Positions 1-7,889 of a DNA stretch of 64,000 nucleotides are shown here, in pieces. The notes below the pieces were generated by a model, which made no database searches, had not been told where the DNA came from, and saw only the letters and a program-made list of their open reading frames with translations. Origin of the DNA: Collinsella aerofaciens ATCC 25986. Its GTDB lineage: Bacteria > Actinomycetota > Coriobacteriia > Coriobacteriales > Coriobacteriaceae. Within the stretch, counting starts at the first letter, position 1. Every line of letters begins with the position of its first letter. The translations under genes and the position numbers were made by a program. The stretch spans positions 1,922,001 to 1,986,000 of the forward strand of contig NZ_CP048433.1 in the NCBI RefSeq assembly GCF_010509075.1, in the 5' to 3' direction.

Positions 1-1
1 C

Positions 2-376
2 GATCGTATGGTCAAGGACGCCGAGGCTCATGCCGAGGAGGACAAGAAGCAGAAGGAAGAGGTCGAGGTCCGCAACCAGACCGACAGTCTGTGCTACTCC
101 ACCGAGCAGACCCTCAACGAGCTGGGCGACAAGGTTTCCGCCGACGTGAAGTCCAAGGCCGAGGCCGCTATCGCCGACGCCAAGAAGGCGCTCGAGGGCT
201 CTGACGTCGAGGCCATCAAGGCCGCCGGCGAGTCCCTGCAGTCCGTGGCCTACGAGCTGGCCCAGGTTGTCTATGCCGACGCTCAGCAGCAGACCGACGG
301 TGCCGCTGGCGCCCAGCCTGCCGACGATGACGTTGTCGACGCCGACTACGAGGTTGTGGACGACGAGGACAAATAA
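2..376 (+). CDS. dnaK: Chaperone DnaK (Hsp70), C-terminal end only
   Basis: The window opens inside this gene; the frame is open from base 2 and gives 124 residues. The start matches the well-known DnaK lid region ([14 protein letters not shown]), followed by the helical lid and an acidic, Ala/Gln-rich tail ending VVDDEDK. The ATPase domain and most of the substrate-binding domain lie outside the window. DnaK is the ATP-dependent cytoplasmic chaperone served by GrpE and DnaJ. grpE starts 2 nt after the stop codon, so the two genes are cotranscribed and probably translationally coupled. Identity is strong because the fragment and its grpE-dnaJ-hspR context agree. Confidence 0.95.
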   Translation, partial: DRMVKDAEAHAEEDKKQKEEVEVRNQTDSLCYSTEQTLNELGDKVSADVKSKAEAAIADAKKALEGSDVEAIKAAGESLQSVAYELAQVVYADAQQQTDGAAGAQPADDDVVDADYEVVDDEDK

Positions 377-378
377 TC

Positions 379-1221
379 ATGTCCGCCCGTAAAGCTCGCA
401 CGGAGGCGGCCGCCGTTGGTGCCGCCCCCGTTGACTCTGAGGAGAAGGACGTGAAGATTCCCGTAGAGGCCGCAGACGTTACCGAGGCCAACGAGGCCCC
501 GGCCGCCGAGGCTGCCGAGAACCAAGTAGAGGATTCCAACAAGGAGGCGACGATGACCGAGGACGAGATGGTGGAAGCCGCTATCCGCGCCGGTGAGGAA
601 GCCGCCGACAACGACTTTAAGCTCAAGTTCGAGCAGGCTCAGAAAGAGCTTGCCGACGTGCGCAATGAGCTCGATGCTGCGGCAGAGGCTCAGAAGGCCG
701 CCGAGGACAAGGCAAAGGACGCCACCGAGCGCACCGCCCGTCTGCAGGCCGATTGGGAGAACTTCCGTCGCCGCACCGCCAACGAGCGCATCGCCGAGCG
801 CGAGCGCGCGACCGAGAAGCTCGTCACTGCGCTGCTGCCGGTGGTTGACGATATCGAGCGTGCAATCGACCATGCCCGTAGCCAGGAGCTTTCCGACGAT
901 TTTAAGCAGTTCGTCGATGGCGTTGACGCGGTGCATGCCAAGCTGCTTGATGTGTTTGCGCACGAGGGCGTTGAGCCCATCGACCCCAAGGGCGAGGCGT
1001 TCGATCCGCTCGAGCACCAGGCCGTGGGGCGTGTCGAGGACGCATCGCAGTACGACGAGACCGTCAACGACGTGTACCAGAAGGGCTACCGCATGGCGGA
1101 CCGCATCCTGCGCTCCGCGATGGTGACGGTGACCTACGGTGGCGATAAGCGCCCCGCACCGGAGCCCGAAGCGGCGCCCGAGGATGCCGCGGCCGATACG
1201 GCCGAGAGCGCCGAGGAGTAA
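379..1221 (+). CDS. grpE: Nucleotide exchange factor GrpE
   Basis: A 280-residue protein that releases ADP from DnaK. After an acidic, Ala/Glu-rich N-terminal extension of about 60 residues comes a long coiled coil (about residues 75-125), then the GrpE core with WENFRRRTANE and LLPVVDDIERAI, then the C-terminal beta domain (GVEPIDPKGEAFDPLEHQAV). The usual family length is 180-220 residues; both the N-terminal extension and the acidic C-terminal tail are longer than normal. An internal ATG at 553 after a purine-rich stretch could give a shorter form. It lies 2 nt after dnaK, and a strong terminator follows at 1227-1256, so dnaJ is partly insulated. Confidence 0.97.
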   Translation: MSARKARTEAAAVGAAPVDSEEKDVKIPVEAADVTEANEAPAAEAAENQVEDSNKEATMTEDEMVEAAIRAGEEAADNDFKLKFEQAQKELADVRNELDAAAEAQKAAEDKAKDATERTARLQADWENFRRRTANERIAERERATEKLVTALLPVVDDIERAIDHARSQELSDDFKQFVDGVDAVHAKLLDVFAHEGVEPIDPKGEAFDPLEHQAVGRVEDASQYDETVNDVYQKGYRMADRILRSAMVTVTYGGDKRPAPEPEAAPEDAAADTAESAEE

Positions 1222-1226
1222 TTGAG

Positions 1227-1256
1227 AAGGGCCCCGGGGCAACACCCGGGGCCCTT
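1227..1256 (+). terminator. Rho-independent-type hairpin after grpE
   Basis: Perfect 12-bp arms (aagggccccggg / cccggggccctt) around a 6-nt loop, followed by a short T-containing stretch. It sits 5 nt after the grpE stop and may attenuate read-through into dnaJ. Confidence 0.8.
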
Positions 1257-1329
1257 TCTGGCCTAGTGCCATATGAAAGCATGAGCCGCCGTCCGCAGGG
1301 GCGGCGGATATAACAGGAGAGGAGCTACG

Positions 1330-2295
1330 ATGGCTGCAGGCAAAACCTTCTATGACATCCTGGGCGTATCCAAGAGCGCCTCCGACAAAGAGATCAAGAG
1401 CGCGTTTCGCAAGCTCGCGCAAAAATATCACCCCGATGCCGGCGGCGACGAGGCCAAGTTCAAGGAGATCAGCGAGGCCTACGAGACGCTTTCGGACGAG
1501 AAGAAGCGCAAAGAGTACGACCAGATGCTCATGTTTGGCGGCATGCCGGGCGCGGGCGGCGCGTATGGCGGCGGCTACGGTGCCGGCGCAGGCGCCAGCG
1601 GCTGGGGCGATATCTTCGACAGCATCTTTAGCGGCAACGGCGCCTGGGGCAGCGATTGGGGCTCGGGCTTTGCCGGGGCTGCGGGCGCTGCCGGTGCCGG
1701 CGCGGGCCGCAGCCGTGCTCGCAAGGGCGGCGACCTGTCGTTGACCGTCGATGTTTCGGCCGAGGACGCGTTTCGCGGCGTGACGCACAAGGTCACCTAC
1801 CGCATTCCCTCGACGGGCGAGCAACAGACAATTACGGTCTCAGTGCCTGCGGGCGCGGTCGACGGTGGCAAGCTGCGCTACAAGCGTCGCGGCGAGTACG
1901 GCGTTGCCGGCGGCGAGCGCGGCGACCTGGTCGTGACCACGCACGTGGAGGAGCATCCGCTGTTTAAGCGTAAAGGTGCCGACGTGACTATGGAGGTACC
2001 GGTCTCGGTCTACGAGGCGGCGCTCGGCTGCACGGTGGACGTGCCGACGCCCGGCGGTGCGACGGTTCGTCTGAAGGTGCCCGCGGGTACCCAGACGGGC
2101 AAGAAGTTCCGCTTTAAGGAGATGGGGGCGCCCGACGTTAAGCACCGTGGCCGCACAGGCGCGCTGCTCGTCGAGATCAAGGTGCAGGTCCCCACGAACC
2201 TATCCGATGATGAGCGCGACGCCATGACCAAGTTGCGTGAGGCCGACACGCGCGACTATCGCGAGAAGGTCAACCGTTACAAGGCGACGTACTAG
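1330..2295 (+). CDS. DnaJ-family co-chaperone without zinc finger (CbpA-like)
   Basis: A 321-residue Hsp40 protein that stimulates DnaK ATPase and delivers substrates. The J domain is at residues 6-70 with the HPD motif at 34-36. A Gly/Ala-rich linker follows (about 75-135, with [10 protein letters not shown]), then two C-terminal beta domains with the substrate-binding [18 protein letters not shown] start. The four CxxCxGxG zinc repeats of canonical DnaJ are absent, so it is a type II (CbpA-like) J protein, although its place after dnaK-grpE is where type I DnaJ is often found. A purine-rich RBS (aacaggagaggagc) precedes the ATG. hspR follows 72 nt later. Confidence 0.93.
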   Translation: MAAGKTFYDILGVSKSASDKEIKSAFRKLAQKYHPDAGGDEAKFKEISEAYETLSDEKKRKEYDQMLMFGGMPGAGGAYGGGYGAGAGASGWGDIFDSIFSGNGAWGSDWGSGFAGAAGAAGAGAGRSRARKGGDLSLTVDVSAEDAFRGVTHKVTYRIPSTGEQQTITVSVPAGAVDGGKLRYKRRGEYGVAGGERGDLVVTTHVEEHPLFKRKGADVTMEVPVSVYEAALGCTVDVPTPGGATVRLKVPAGTQTGKKFRFKEMGAPDVKHRGRTGALLVEIKVQVPTNLSDDERDAMTKLREADTRDYREKVNRYKATY

Positions 2296-2367
2296 GGCGG
2301 TCGTGGCGCACGCCCGCGCCCGCGGGCTTATGATGGACGATAACGAGACGGAAAGGGGTCAGGTAGC

Positions 2368-2784
2368 ATGGCCGAGGACAATAGGAACAAACCGCTGTAC
2401 ATGATCAGCGTGGCGGCCGAGCTGACCGGCATGCATCCGCAGACTCTGCGCGTCTACGAGTCCAAGGGCCTGGTGAACCCCCAGCGCTCGGGTGGCAACA
2501 CGCGTCTGTATTCGCGTGCCGATATCGAGCGCCTGGAGCTCATCAACCAGCTGACTGACGAGGGCATCAACCTTGCCGGCGTGGTGCGCATTCTCGATAT
2601 GAAGGAGCGTGCCGAGGAGCGCGAGCGCGAGAACGAAAAGCTCCGCGCCCGCGTGCGCCAGCTCGAGGACGAGCTGCACGAGTACAAGATGCAGAAGAAG
2701 ATTACCGCCCTGGCCCCGCGCGACGGCTCAGTCAACCCCGAGCAAGTCATGCGCAAGCTTTTGGGCGCAGGCGGGGATCTGTAG
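2368..2784 (+). CDS. hspR: HspR, MerR-family heat-shock repressor
   Basis: A 138-residue MerR-family regulator. The N-terminal winged helix covers about residues 10-75 (MISVAAELTGMHPQTLRVYESKGLV, split here only for reading; NTRLYSRADIERL in the wing), followed by a coiled coil rich in Glu/Arg (about 80-115). Position at the end of a dnaK-grpE-dnaJ cluster is characteristic of HspR in actinobacteria, where it represses the dnaK operon and clpB, using DnaK as co-repressor. I found no clear HAIR operator inside the window; the dnaK promoter is outside it. RBS aaaggggtc precedes the ATG. Terminator at 2854-2894. Confidence 0.93.
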   Translation: MAEDNRNKPLYMISVAAELTGMHPQTLRVYESKGLVNPQRSGGNTRLYSRADIERLELINQLTDEGINLAGVVRILDMKERAEERERENEKLRARVRQLEDELHEYKMQKKITALAPRDGSVNPEQVMRKLLGAGGDL

Positions 2785-2853
2785 TTACGCGGTTTTACCA
2801 AACCGCGTAACGGGCCGACGCTGCTCGCCGCCCAGGGCGACAATTTGTCATTC

Positions 2854-2894
2854 AAAAGGCGAGGCATGACCAGAAGGTCAATGCCTCGCCTTTT
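2854..2894 (+). terminator. Terminator after hspR
   Basis: A hairpin with perfect 14-bp arms (aaaaggcgaggcat / atgcctcgcctttt) and a 13-nt loop, ending in a T run. It closes the chaperone operon. Confidence 0.9.
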
Positions 2895-3172
2895 TCATGC
2901 CAACTTGTTCGCTCTGGACGTCGCTCGCTGTCCGTCCTCTACCTGCGGCGTTGCCTTGCTCCGGATGCGGTAGTCATTGGGGACGTTCTTAAATGACTAG
3001 TCGAGAGGGACGCTCTTGCACCAAATCTTCCGACCCACACTGGGTTCGTCCTTTACTTTACTGAGATAAAGTGAACGTGTAGATTCGTAACCCACTCGCA
3101 ACCGTTCTATGGCACGATATTGAACGAATGTATGCTATGCGCCCAAATCTTTTGGGCAGAGTGGGAGACAGT
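2895..3172. other. Non-coding region upstream of the hydratase
   Basis: About 280 bases with no convincing gene. At 2971-3000 a piece reads attggggacgttctt followed by aaatgactag, resembling the GGGGACGTTCC repeat family seen again at 55.4 and 61.2 kb. At about 3052-3071 there is a short imperfect palindrome (ctttactgagataaag). The promoter of the hydratase gene must be here, but I see no clear -35/-10 pair. Confidence 0.5.
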
Positions 3173-5473
3173 ATGGTCAAGCTGTACGAGGACGGCGTCT
3201 ACCTGCGCGGCGGCAGCGAGGTTGTGCCTGCGGCCGAGGCTGCCGAGCGCGGTATTACGCAGACGCCCGAGGATGCCAAGCGCGGCACCATCGCGTATTC
3301 GATCCTCCAGGCACACAACACGTCCGGAGATCCCGAGGCGCTCAAGATTCGCTTCGACGCCATGGCGAGCCACGACATCACCTTTGTCGGCATCATCCAG
3401 ACGGCGCGCGCCTCGGGCATGGAGCAGTTCCCGCTGCCCTACGTGCTCACCAACTGCCATAACTCCCTGTGTGCCGTGGGCGGCACCATCAACGAGGACG
3501 ACCACGTCTTTGGCCTCTCGGCTGCCAAGAAGTACGGCGGCATTTTCGTTCCGCCGCACATCGCCGTCATCCACTCCTTTATGCGCGAGAACTTCGCCGG
3601 TTGCGGCAAGATGATCCTGGGCTCCGACTCGCACACCCGCTACGGCGCCCTGGGCACCATGGCCGTGGGCGAGGGTGGTGGCGAGCTGGCAAAGCAACTG
3701 CTGCGCGACACCTACGACGTCGCCTATCCCGGTGTCGTCGCCATCTACCTCACGGGCGCCCCGCGCCCCGGCGTCGGCCCGCACGACGTGGCGCTCGCCA
3801 TCATCCGCGCCGTCTTTGCCAAGGGCTACGTTAAGAACAAGGTCATGGAGTTTGTGGGCCCCGGCATCGCGAGCATGACGACCGACTACCGCAATGGCGT
3901 CGATGTCATGACCACCGAGACCACCTGCCTGTCGAGCATCTGGGCCACCGACGAGGACACGCACGCGTTTTTGACCATGCACGGCCGCGGCGACGACTAC
4001 CGCGAGCTCAAGCCCGCCGATGTTGCCTACTACGACGGCTGCGTCGAGGTCGATCTGTCGAGCATCAAGCCCATGATTGCGCTGCCATTCCATCCTTCCA
4101 ACGGCTTTGAGATCGACGAGCTCAACGAGAACCTCGAGGACATCCTGCGCGAGGTGGAGCTCGAGGCCGCCAAGATCGGCGAGGGCAAGACGCACTTTAG
4201 CCTGCTCGACAAGATCATCGACGGCAAGCTGCACGTGCAGCAGGGCGTTATCGCCGGCTGCTCGGGCGGCAACTACGACTCCGTGGTCCAGGCTGCCCGC
4301 GTGCTCAAGGGCGCCAACACCGGCTGCGGCGAGTTCTCGCTGTCGGTCTATCCCACGAGCCAGCCCGTGGCACTCGAGCTTACACGCCGCGGCTACATCT
4401 ACGACCTTATGGAGGCCGGCGCGATTGTGCGCACGGCGTTCTGCGGCCCGTGCTTCGGCGCCGGCGACACGCCCGCCAACAATGGCCTTTCGATCCGCCA
4501 CACCACGCGCAATTTCCCCAACCGCGAGGGTTCCAAGCCGGGTAATGGCCAGCTGAGTGCCGTAGCCCTGATGGACGCCCGCTCCATTGCGGCGACGGCT
4601 GCCAACGGCGGCGTCCTGACGCCGGCGACCGACCTGCCCGAGGAGACTTGGGACGAGGCCTGCGAGTACACCTTTGACGACGCGCCGTACAAAAAGCGCG
4701 TGTACTGGGGCTTTGGCAAGGCGGAGCCTGCCGACGAGCTGGTCGAGGGCCCCAACATCAAGCCGTGGCCCGCGATGGAGCCTCTCGGCGACGACATCCT
4801 GCTCAAGGTGTGCTCCAAGATCATGGACCCGGTCACCACGACCGACGAGCTCATTCCCTCGGGCGAGACGAGCTCCTTCCGCTCCAACCCGCTGGGCCTG
4901 GCCGAGTTTACGCTCAGCCGCCGCGACCCGGCCTACGTGGGCCGCTCCAAGGAGGTCGACGCCGTGGAGAAGCGCCGCGTTGCCGGCGAGGCCGCGGGCG
5001 ACCTGGCGGCACTCGATGCTGAGCTTGCCAGCGTGTTTGAGGCACTGGCCGGCGCGGGTGTCACGGCCGATGCCAAGGCGACCGAGTACGGCTCTATGCT
5101 CTATGCCAAGAAGCCCGGCGACGGTTCCGCCCGCGAGCAGGCCGCGAGCTGCCAGCGCGTGATTGGCGGCCTGGCCAACATCGTCCACGAGTACGCCACC
5201 AAGCGCTATCGCTCCAACGTGATGAACTGGGGCATGGTGCCCTTCCAGATGGAGGCGGAGCCCAACTTTGAGGTGGGCGACTACGTCTTTGTGCCGGGTA
5301 TCCGTGCCGCGCTCGATGGCGACCTGAAGAACATCGCTGCCTACGTGGTGCGTGCCGACGGTGCGGTTGAGCAGATTGAGCTCTACATTGCCGATATGAC
5401 GGCAGAGGAGCGTGCCATCGTCAAGGCCGGCTGCTTGATCAACTACAACAAGTTCAAGGCCGCTGCCGAGTAA
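3173..5473 (+). CDS. Aconitase-family hydratase
   Basis: A 766-residue member of the aconitase/3-isopropylmalate dehydratase superfamily, cytoplasmic Fe-S dehydratases that isomerise hydroxy-acids. Family features are [20 protein letters not shown] near residue 150, GCSGGNYDS near 365, and [12 protein letters not shown] near 425, which would supply cluster-binding cysteines, and a C-terminal swivel-type domain. Overall layout resembles the YbhJ-type proteins annotated simply as hydratase rather than AcnA or AcnB; substrate is not established. I chose the ATG at 3173 because ggga lies 7-10 nt upstream; an in-frame ATG at 3128 without an RBS would add 15 residues. It appears monocistronic, with a strong hairpin downstream. 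Confidence 0.88.
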   Translation: MVKLYEDGVYLRGGSEVVPAAEAAERGITQTPEDAKRGTIAYSILQAHNTSGDPEALKIRFDAMASHDITFVGIIQTARASGMEQFPLPYVLTNCHNSLCAVGGTINEDDHVFGLSAAKKYGGIFVPPHIAVIHSFMRENFAGCGKMILGSDSHTRYGALGTMAVGEGGGELAKQLLRDTYDVAYPGVVAIYLTGAPRPGVGPHDVALAIIRAVFAKGYVKNKVMEFVGPGIASMTTDYRNGVDVMTTETTCLSSIWATDEDTHAFLTMHGRGDDYRELKPADVAYYDGCVEVDLSSIKPMIALPFHPSNGFEIDELNENLEDILREVELEAAKIGEGKTHFSLLDKIIDGKLHVQQGVIAGCSGGNYDSVVQAARVLKGANTGCGEFSLSVYPTSQPVALELTRRGYIYDLMEAGAIVRTAFCGPCFGAGDTPANNGLSIRHTTRNFPNREGSKPGNGQLSAVALMDARSIAATAANGGVLTPATDLPEETWDEACEYTFDDAPYKKRVYWGFGKAEPADELVEGPNIKPWPAMEPLGDDILLKVCSKIMDPVTTTDELIPSGETSSFRSNPLGLAEFTLSRRDPAYVGRSKEVDAVEKRRVAGEAAGDLAALDAELASVFEALAGAGVTADAKATEYGSMLYAKKPGDGSAREQAASCQRVIGGLANIVHEYATKRYRSNVMNWGMVPFQMEAEPNFEVGDYVFVPGIRAALDGDLKNIAAYVVRADGAVEQIELYIADMTAEERAIVKAGCLINYNKFKAAAE

Positions 5474-5488
5474 CGCACTTAATTGTCC

Positions 5489-5562
5489 GCCCGGGGCTTA
5501 CCCTTTCCCGCCCGCTCACGCGCTTCGCGAAGGTCGCGTTCGGGAAAGGGTAAGCCCCGGGC
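5489..5562 (+). terminator. Very long hairpin after the hydratase gene
   Basis: Perfect 22-bp arms at 5489-5510 and 5541-5562 (starting gcccggggcttaccc) flank a 30-nt loop that itself contains gcgcttcgcga, a smaller palindrome. It lies 15 nt after the stop codon. There is no long T tract, so it may be a processing or stability hairpin as much as a terminator. Confidence 0.65.
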
Positions 5563-5618
5563 TACATTTCTGCGTTCTCGTTGGGTCTTGAGGGACGCTA
5601 AAAATAGACTTGCTTGAT

Positions 5619-5650
5619 GCCGCCTCTGTTGTCGGGGCGGCTTCTTTTTG
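5619..5650 (+). terminator. Candidate terminator
   Basis: A short GC stem (gccgcc with ggcggc) with a loop of about a dozen bases, followed by ttctttttg. It is a conventional rho-independent signal on the plus strand, downstream of the hydratase. Confidence 0.6.
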
Positions 5651-5700
5651 TCGAAAACCGCCACAAAGGGGGCAGACATCTTTGTGGTGGTCCGCGGTTT
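5650..5700. repeat. Intergenic palindrome, family A copy 1
   Basis: A copy of the element with core CCACAAAG ... CTTTGTGG preceded by tcgaaaacc. This copy is less perfect than the others: the right arm carries an extra tccgc before ggttt. Confidence 0.7.
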
Positions 5701-5707
5701 GTCTTGT

Positions 5708-5750
5708 TCTGTAACAGGTAGACCCTTATTTGCCGAGTAGTTGTTACAGA
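5708..5750. repeat. Intergenic palindrome, family B copy 1
   Basis: Arms tctgtaaca (5708-5716) and tgttacaga (5742-5750) are perfectly complementary across 25 nt. Three further copies occur at 5781, 7576 and 7656. Confidence 0.75.
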
Positions 5751-5780
5751 TTTAGATAAACGGAAACTGCTGAACATTTC

Positions 5781-5837
5781 GTCTCGATCTGTAACATCTG
5801 AGGTCCAAAACGGCAGCTAGGTGTTACAGATCGAGAC
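5781..5837. repeat. Intergenic palindrome, family B copy 2
   Basis: The best copy: perfect 16-bp arms gtctcgatctgtaaca (5781-5796) and tgttacagatcgagac (5822-5837), with a 25-nt loop. Confidence 0.8.
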
Positions 5838-5851
5838 AGTTGAGCGCCAGA

Positions 5852-5893
5852 GTCGAAAACCACCACAAAGGGGCCTGTCCCTTTCGTGGTGGT
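5852..5893. repeat. Intergenic palindrome, family A copy 2
   Basis: Arms accaccacaaagg and cctttcgtggtggt, with one extra or changed base in the right arm, and loop ggcctgtc. It follows family B copy 2 by 14 nt. Confidence 0.8.
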
Positions 5894-5947
5894 GGGGGGC
5901 GAGCTCGATGCTGCCGTGCTCGCTGAACGACATTCTAATGAGCGTCT

Positions 5948-6616
5948 CTACAGGATTTCATCTGGGCTGGCGGGCTTGATTGTTTTGGGGATGCCGAGTT
6001 TGGATGACGCGAAATCGTCAACATTGTCCTTAATTCCGTCTTTGGTGTAGACAGTGACCATATAGGTGCTGTGTCCGAATTCGCCCTTGTCGCGTGTTGC
6101 CCAGGCATCCCAGTAGGCGGCCCCGTTTCGCCCTTTGATTTTTCCGACACGGCGGAGTTCTGTTCGCTTTAATTTCTGGTTGCTATAGATGGTTCGACCG
6201 GCTTCCGCGGTGAGCCCGCACTGTCCAAGCAGCTTGTCGAGGACTTGGTTCATGTGGCGCTCATCGGTGTTTGGTGCGTAGTCGTAGGCGAGGGTGATGG
6301 AGTCGAGTGGCTGGTCGTCGATCAGATAGTTTAGCGCCTGAGGTTCAAGGCAGAAATAGGGGGAGCATCCGTCGACCTTGCCGAGCAACGGTAACTTGGA
6401 CTGCCAACTTCCGGTGGGAATTGCATATTCGTAGAACACGCCACGGCAGACAAAGGAGAGCGAGGTGGCACGCGAGCCGGCGTCGATCATCCCGCAAAGA
6501 TCGAAGGGCGAGGCGATACCAAAAGAAAAGGGCGTGATGACGATAAGGAAGAGCATCACGATGGGTATGGCGAGAATGGCGATGACGTTGCGGCCGGTGG
6601 AATGAGACGGCTTCAT
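5948..6616 (-). CDS. Unknown membrane-anchored protein
   Basis: I do not recognise this 222-residue protein. It has one strong hydrophobic segment near the N-terminus (about residues 9-34, AILAIPIVMLFLIVITPF), compatible with a signal anchor, followed by a soluble, probably extracytoplasmic domain with several cysteines. Start: the ATG at 6616 has gaggag 5 nt upstream; an upstream ATG at 6634 would add six residues without an RBS. It is divergent from the next gene across a region holding a family A palindrome. Base composition is less GC-rich than neighbours, and it is flanked by repeats, which suggests acquired DNA. Confidence 0.7.
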   Translation of the reverse strand: MKPSHSTGRNVIAILAIPIVMLFLIVITPFSFGIASPFDLCGMIDAGSRATSLSFVCRGVFYEYAIPTGSWQSKLPLLGKVDGCSPYFCLEPQALNYLIDDQPLDSITLAYDYAPNTDERHMNQVLDKLLGQCGLTAEAGRTIYSNQKLKRTELRRVGKIKGRNGAAYWDAWATRDKGEFGHSTYMVTVYTKDGIKDNVDDFASSKLGIPKTIKPASPDEIL

Positions 6617-6719
6617 ATGCGCTCCTCGAGACAAAGATCTGTTGAGGATAGGCAGAAATGGATATGTTCAGAGAACAATTCAAGTTTAATCTCATGGCGC
6701 GAGATGGTCGACCGTTAGC

Positions 6720-6761
6720 GTCGAAAACCACCACAAAGGTGCCTGTCCCCTTTGTGGTGGT
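6720..6761. repeat. Intergenic palindrome, family A copy 3
   Basis: Perfect 13-bp arms accaccacaaagg (6727-6739) and cctttgtggtggt (6749-6761), loop tgcctgtcc, preceded by gtcgaaa. It lies between two divergent unknown genes. Confidence 0.85.
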
Positions 6762-6835
6762 GAGGAGCGCGCGGCTCCTTTAGGTAATAGTGCTGGCTGG
6801 CGATATCATTAGTGCAGGTGGTGAAGGCTTGCATT

Positions 6836-7522
6836 GTGAGGTGCTTTGCTGTGAGAAGTCCTGCCCGTATTGGATTGATTGTTTTGGCGCTTGCGATCGC
6901 TGTGGTTGGCGCGGGCGCTGTCGGTATGGCATTTCTACCTGCTGCGGTGACGGAGCCGGTGGTCAAGCCTGTGACTCAATCTGTCGAACTTCTGACCGGC
7001 GACGACAAGCCCGAGACCATTACCGTTGATTTTGATGAGCAGCCGGCTGTGCTGGGTATTAGCAATTATCCGCGTATTCAGCTTGGGGCCATGCGCTATA
7101 CCACGGATACAAGCCTGATCGATAGGGCGTCCGAGCTACTCAAGGGCAAAACATTTAAGCGCTGGTACGGATATGCGTCCTATCGGGCAAAAGCGAACGA
7201 CATGGTTGGCGGATGCCACTCTTCTATCGAGCTGGACACTGCAAACGGCGCAAAGTTATGTGATGTCTCGTACGATCCGGGCTACGAGGGCAATGAGGGT
7301 CCGGGCATCTACATCATGGACGGCGATGTCGCCTATGTCATGGAGGGCGACCAGACCGAGCTCAACGATTTTATGGATCAGTGTATCCAAGATGCCTATG
7401 AACAGACCTGCTTGCCTGACCCGCAGACTGCACGCGATAGTGGGTCTGCCCGTACATGGCTGTTCGAGGATGAGATGCCCTGGACCGTCGAATCGGGAAG
7501 TATGGGTTCGGCGAAGGAGTAG
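6836..7522 (+). CDS. Unknown membrane-anchored protein
   Basis: A protein of about 228 residues with no recognised family. Residues about 9-32 form a hydrophobic segment (IGLIVLALAIAVVGAGAVG), then a region starting TEPVVKPVTQ, and a domain of about 170 residues with three cysteines, probably outside the membrane. The start is uncertain: I prefer the GTG at 6836 with gaagg upstream; in-frame GTGs at 6812 and 6818 would add up to eight residues. It resembles the divergent neighbour in size and layout but I see no sequence similarity between them. Confidence 0.65.
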   Translation: MRCFAVRSPARIGLIVLALAIAVVGAGAVGMAFLPAAVTEPVVKPVTQSVELLTGDDKPETITVDFDEQPAVLGISNYPRIQLGAMRYTTDTSLIDRASELLKGKTFKRWYGYASYRAKANDMVGGCHSSIELDTANGAKLCDVSYDPGYEGNEGPGIYIMDGDVAYVMEGDQTELNDFMDQCIQDAYEQTCLPDPQTARDSGSARTWLFEDEMPWTVESGSMGSAKE

Positions 7523-7530
7523 AGACCGCG

Positions 7531-7570
7531 ACCACCACAAAGGTGCCTGTCCTCTTTGTGATGGTTTTCG
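7531..7570. repeat. Intergenic palindrome, family A copy 4
   Basis: Left arm accaccacaaagg at 7531-7543, loop tgcctgtcct, right arm ctttgtgatggt with one change, followed by tttcg, the complement of the cgaaa that precedes other copies. Confidence 0.8.
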
Positions 7571-7575
7571 GTCTG

Positions 7576-7630
7576 TCTCGATCTGTAACATCTTGGCCGC
7601 TAAAAGTGGGCCTGGTGTTACAGATTTAGA
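7576..7630. repeat. Intergenic palindrome, family B copy 3
   Basis: Left arm tctcgatctgtaaca (7576-7590), right arm tgttacagatttaga starting at 7616. The outer part of the arms has diverged. Confidence 0.75.
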
Positions 7631-7655
7631 TTTTTGATCCGGGTGTTTTCTGTTC

Positions 7656-7712
7656 GTCTCAATCTATAACATCTGGAGCCATAAACAGTCGCTAGATGTT
7701 ACAGATTGAGAT
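7656..7712. repeat. Intergenic palindrome, family B copy 4
   Basis: Left arm gtctcaatctataaca (7656-7671) and right arm tgttacagattgagat (7697-7712), nearly perfect, with a loop of 25 nt as in copy 2. Confidence 0.75.
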
Positions 7713-7775
7713 AGTAAGGGGACGAGGGCGCAGCGGGTGAGCGCACCTGCTCCCTATCTCTTAATCACTCAGAAA

Positions 7776-7811
7776 ATCTTATATATAGAGACTTAGATTT
7801 GTGTATAAGAT
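7776..7811. promoter_or_regulatory. Inverted repeat upstream of clpB
   Basis: Perfect 8-bp arms ATCTTATA (7776-7783) and TATAAGAT (7804-7811) with a 20-nt spacer, in an AT-rich island about 80 nt before the clpB start. This is a plausible promoter/operator region. It does not match the HAIR consensus of HspR. A second hairpin (gccgccc with gggcggc, about 7852-7868) lies just before the clpB RBS and could affect translation. Confidence 0.45.
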
Positions 7812-7889
7812 CGCGCAAAGCTGGCAACAATACTTCTCGAACAACGTGAAGCCGCCCCGTAGGGCGGCCACCCCAAGAGAGGTGATTCC

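Noticed and set aside
5650-7712. CRISPR array from the repeated motifs
   Set aside because: The repeats are palindromic, unevenly spaced and separated by genes; there are no regular spacers and no cas genes.
7713-7889. HAIR (HspR-binding) element before clpB
   Set aside because: No CTTGAGT-N7-ACTCAAG-like sequence is present; only an unrelated AT-rich inverted repeat is seen.
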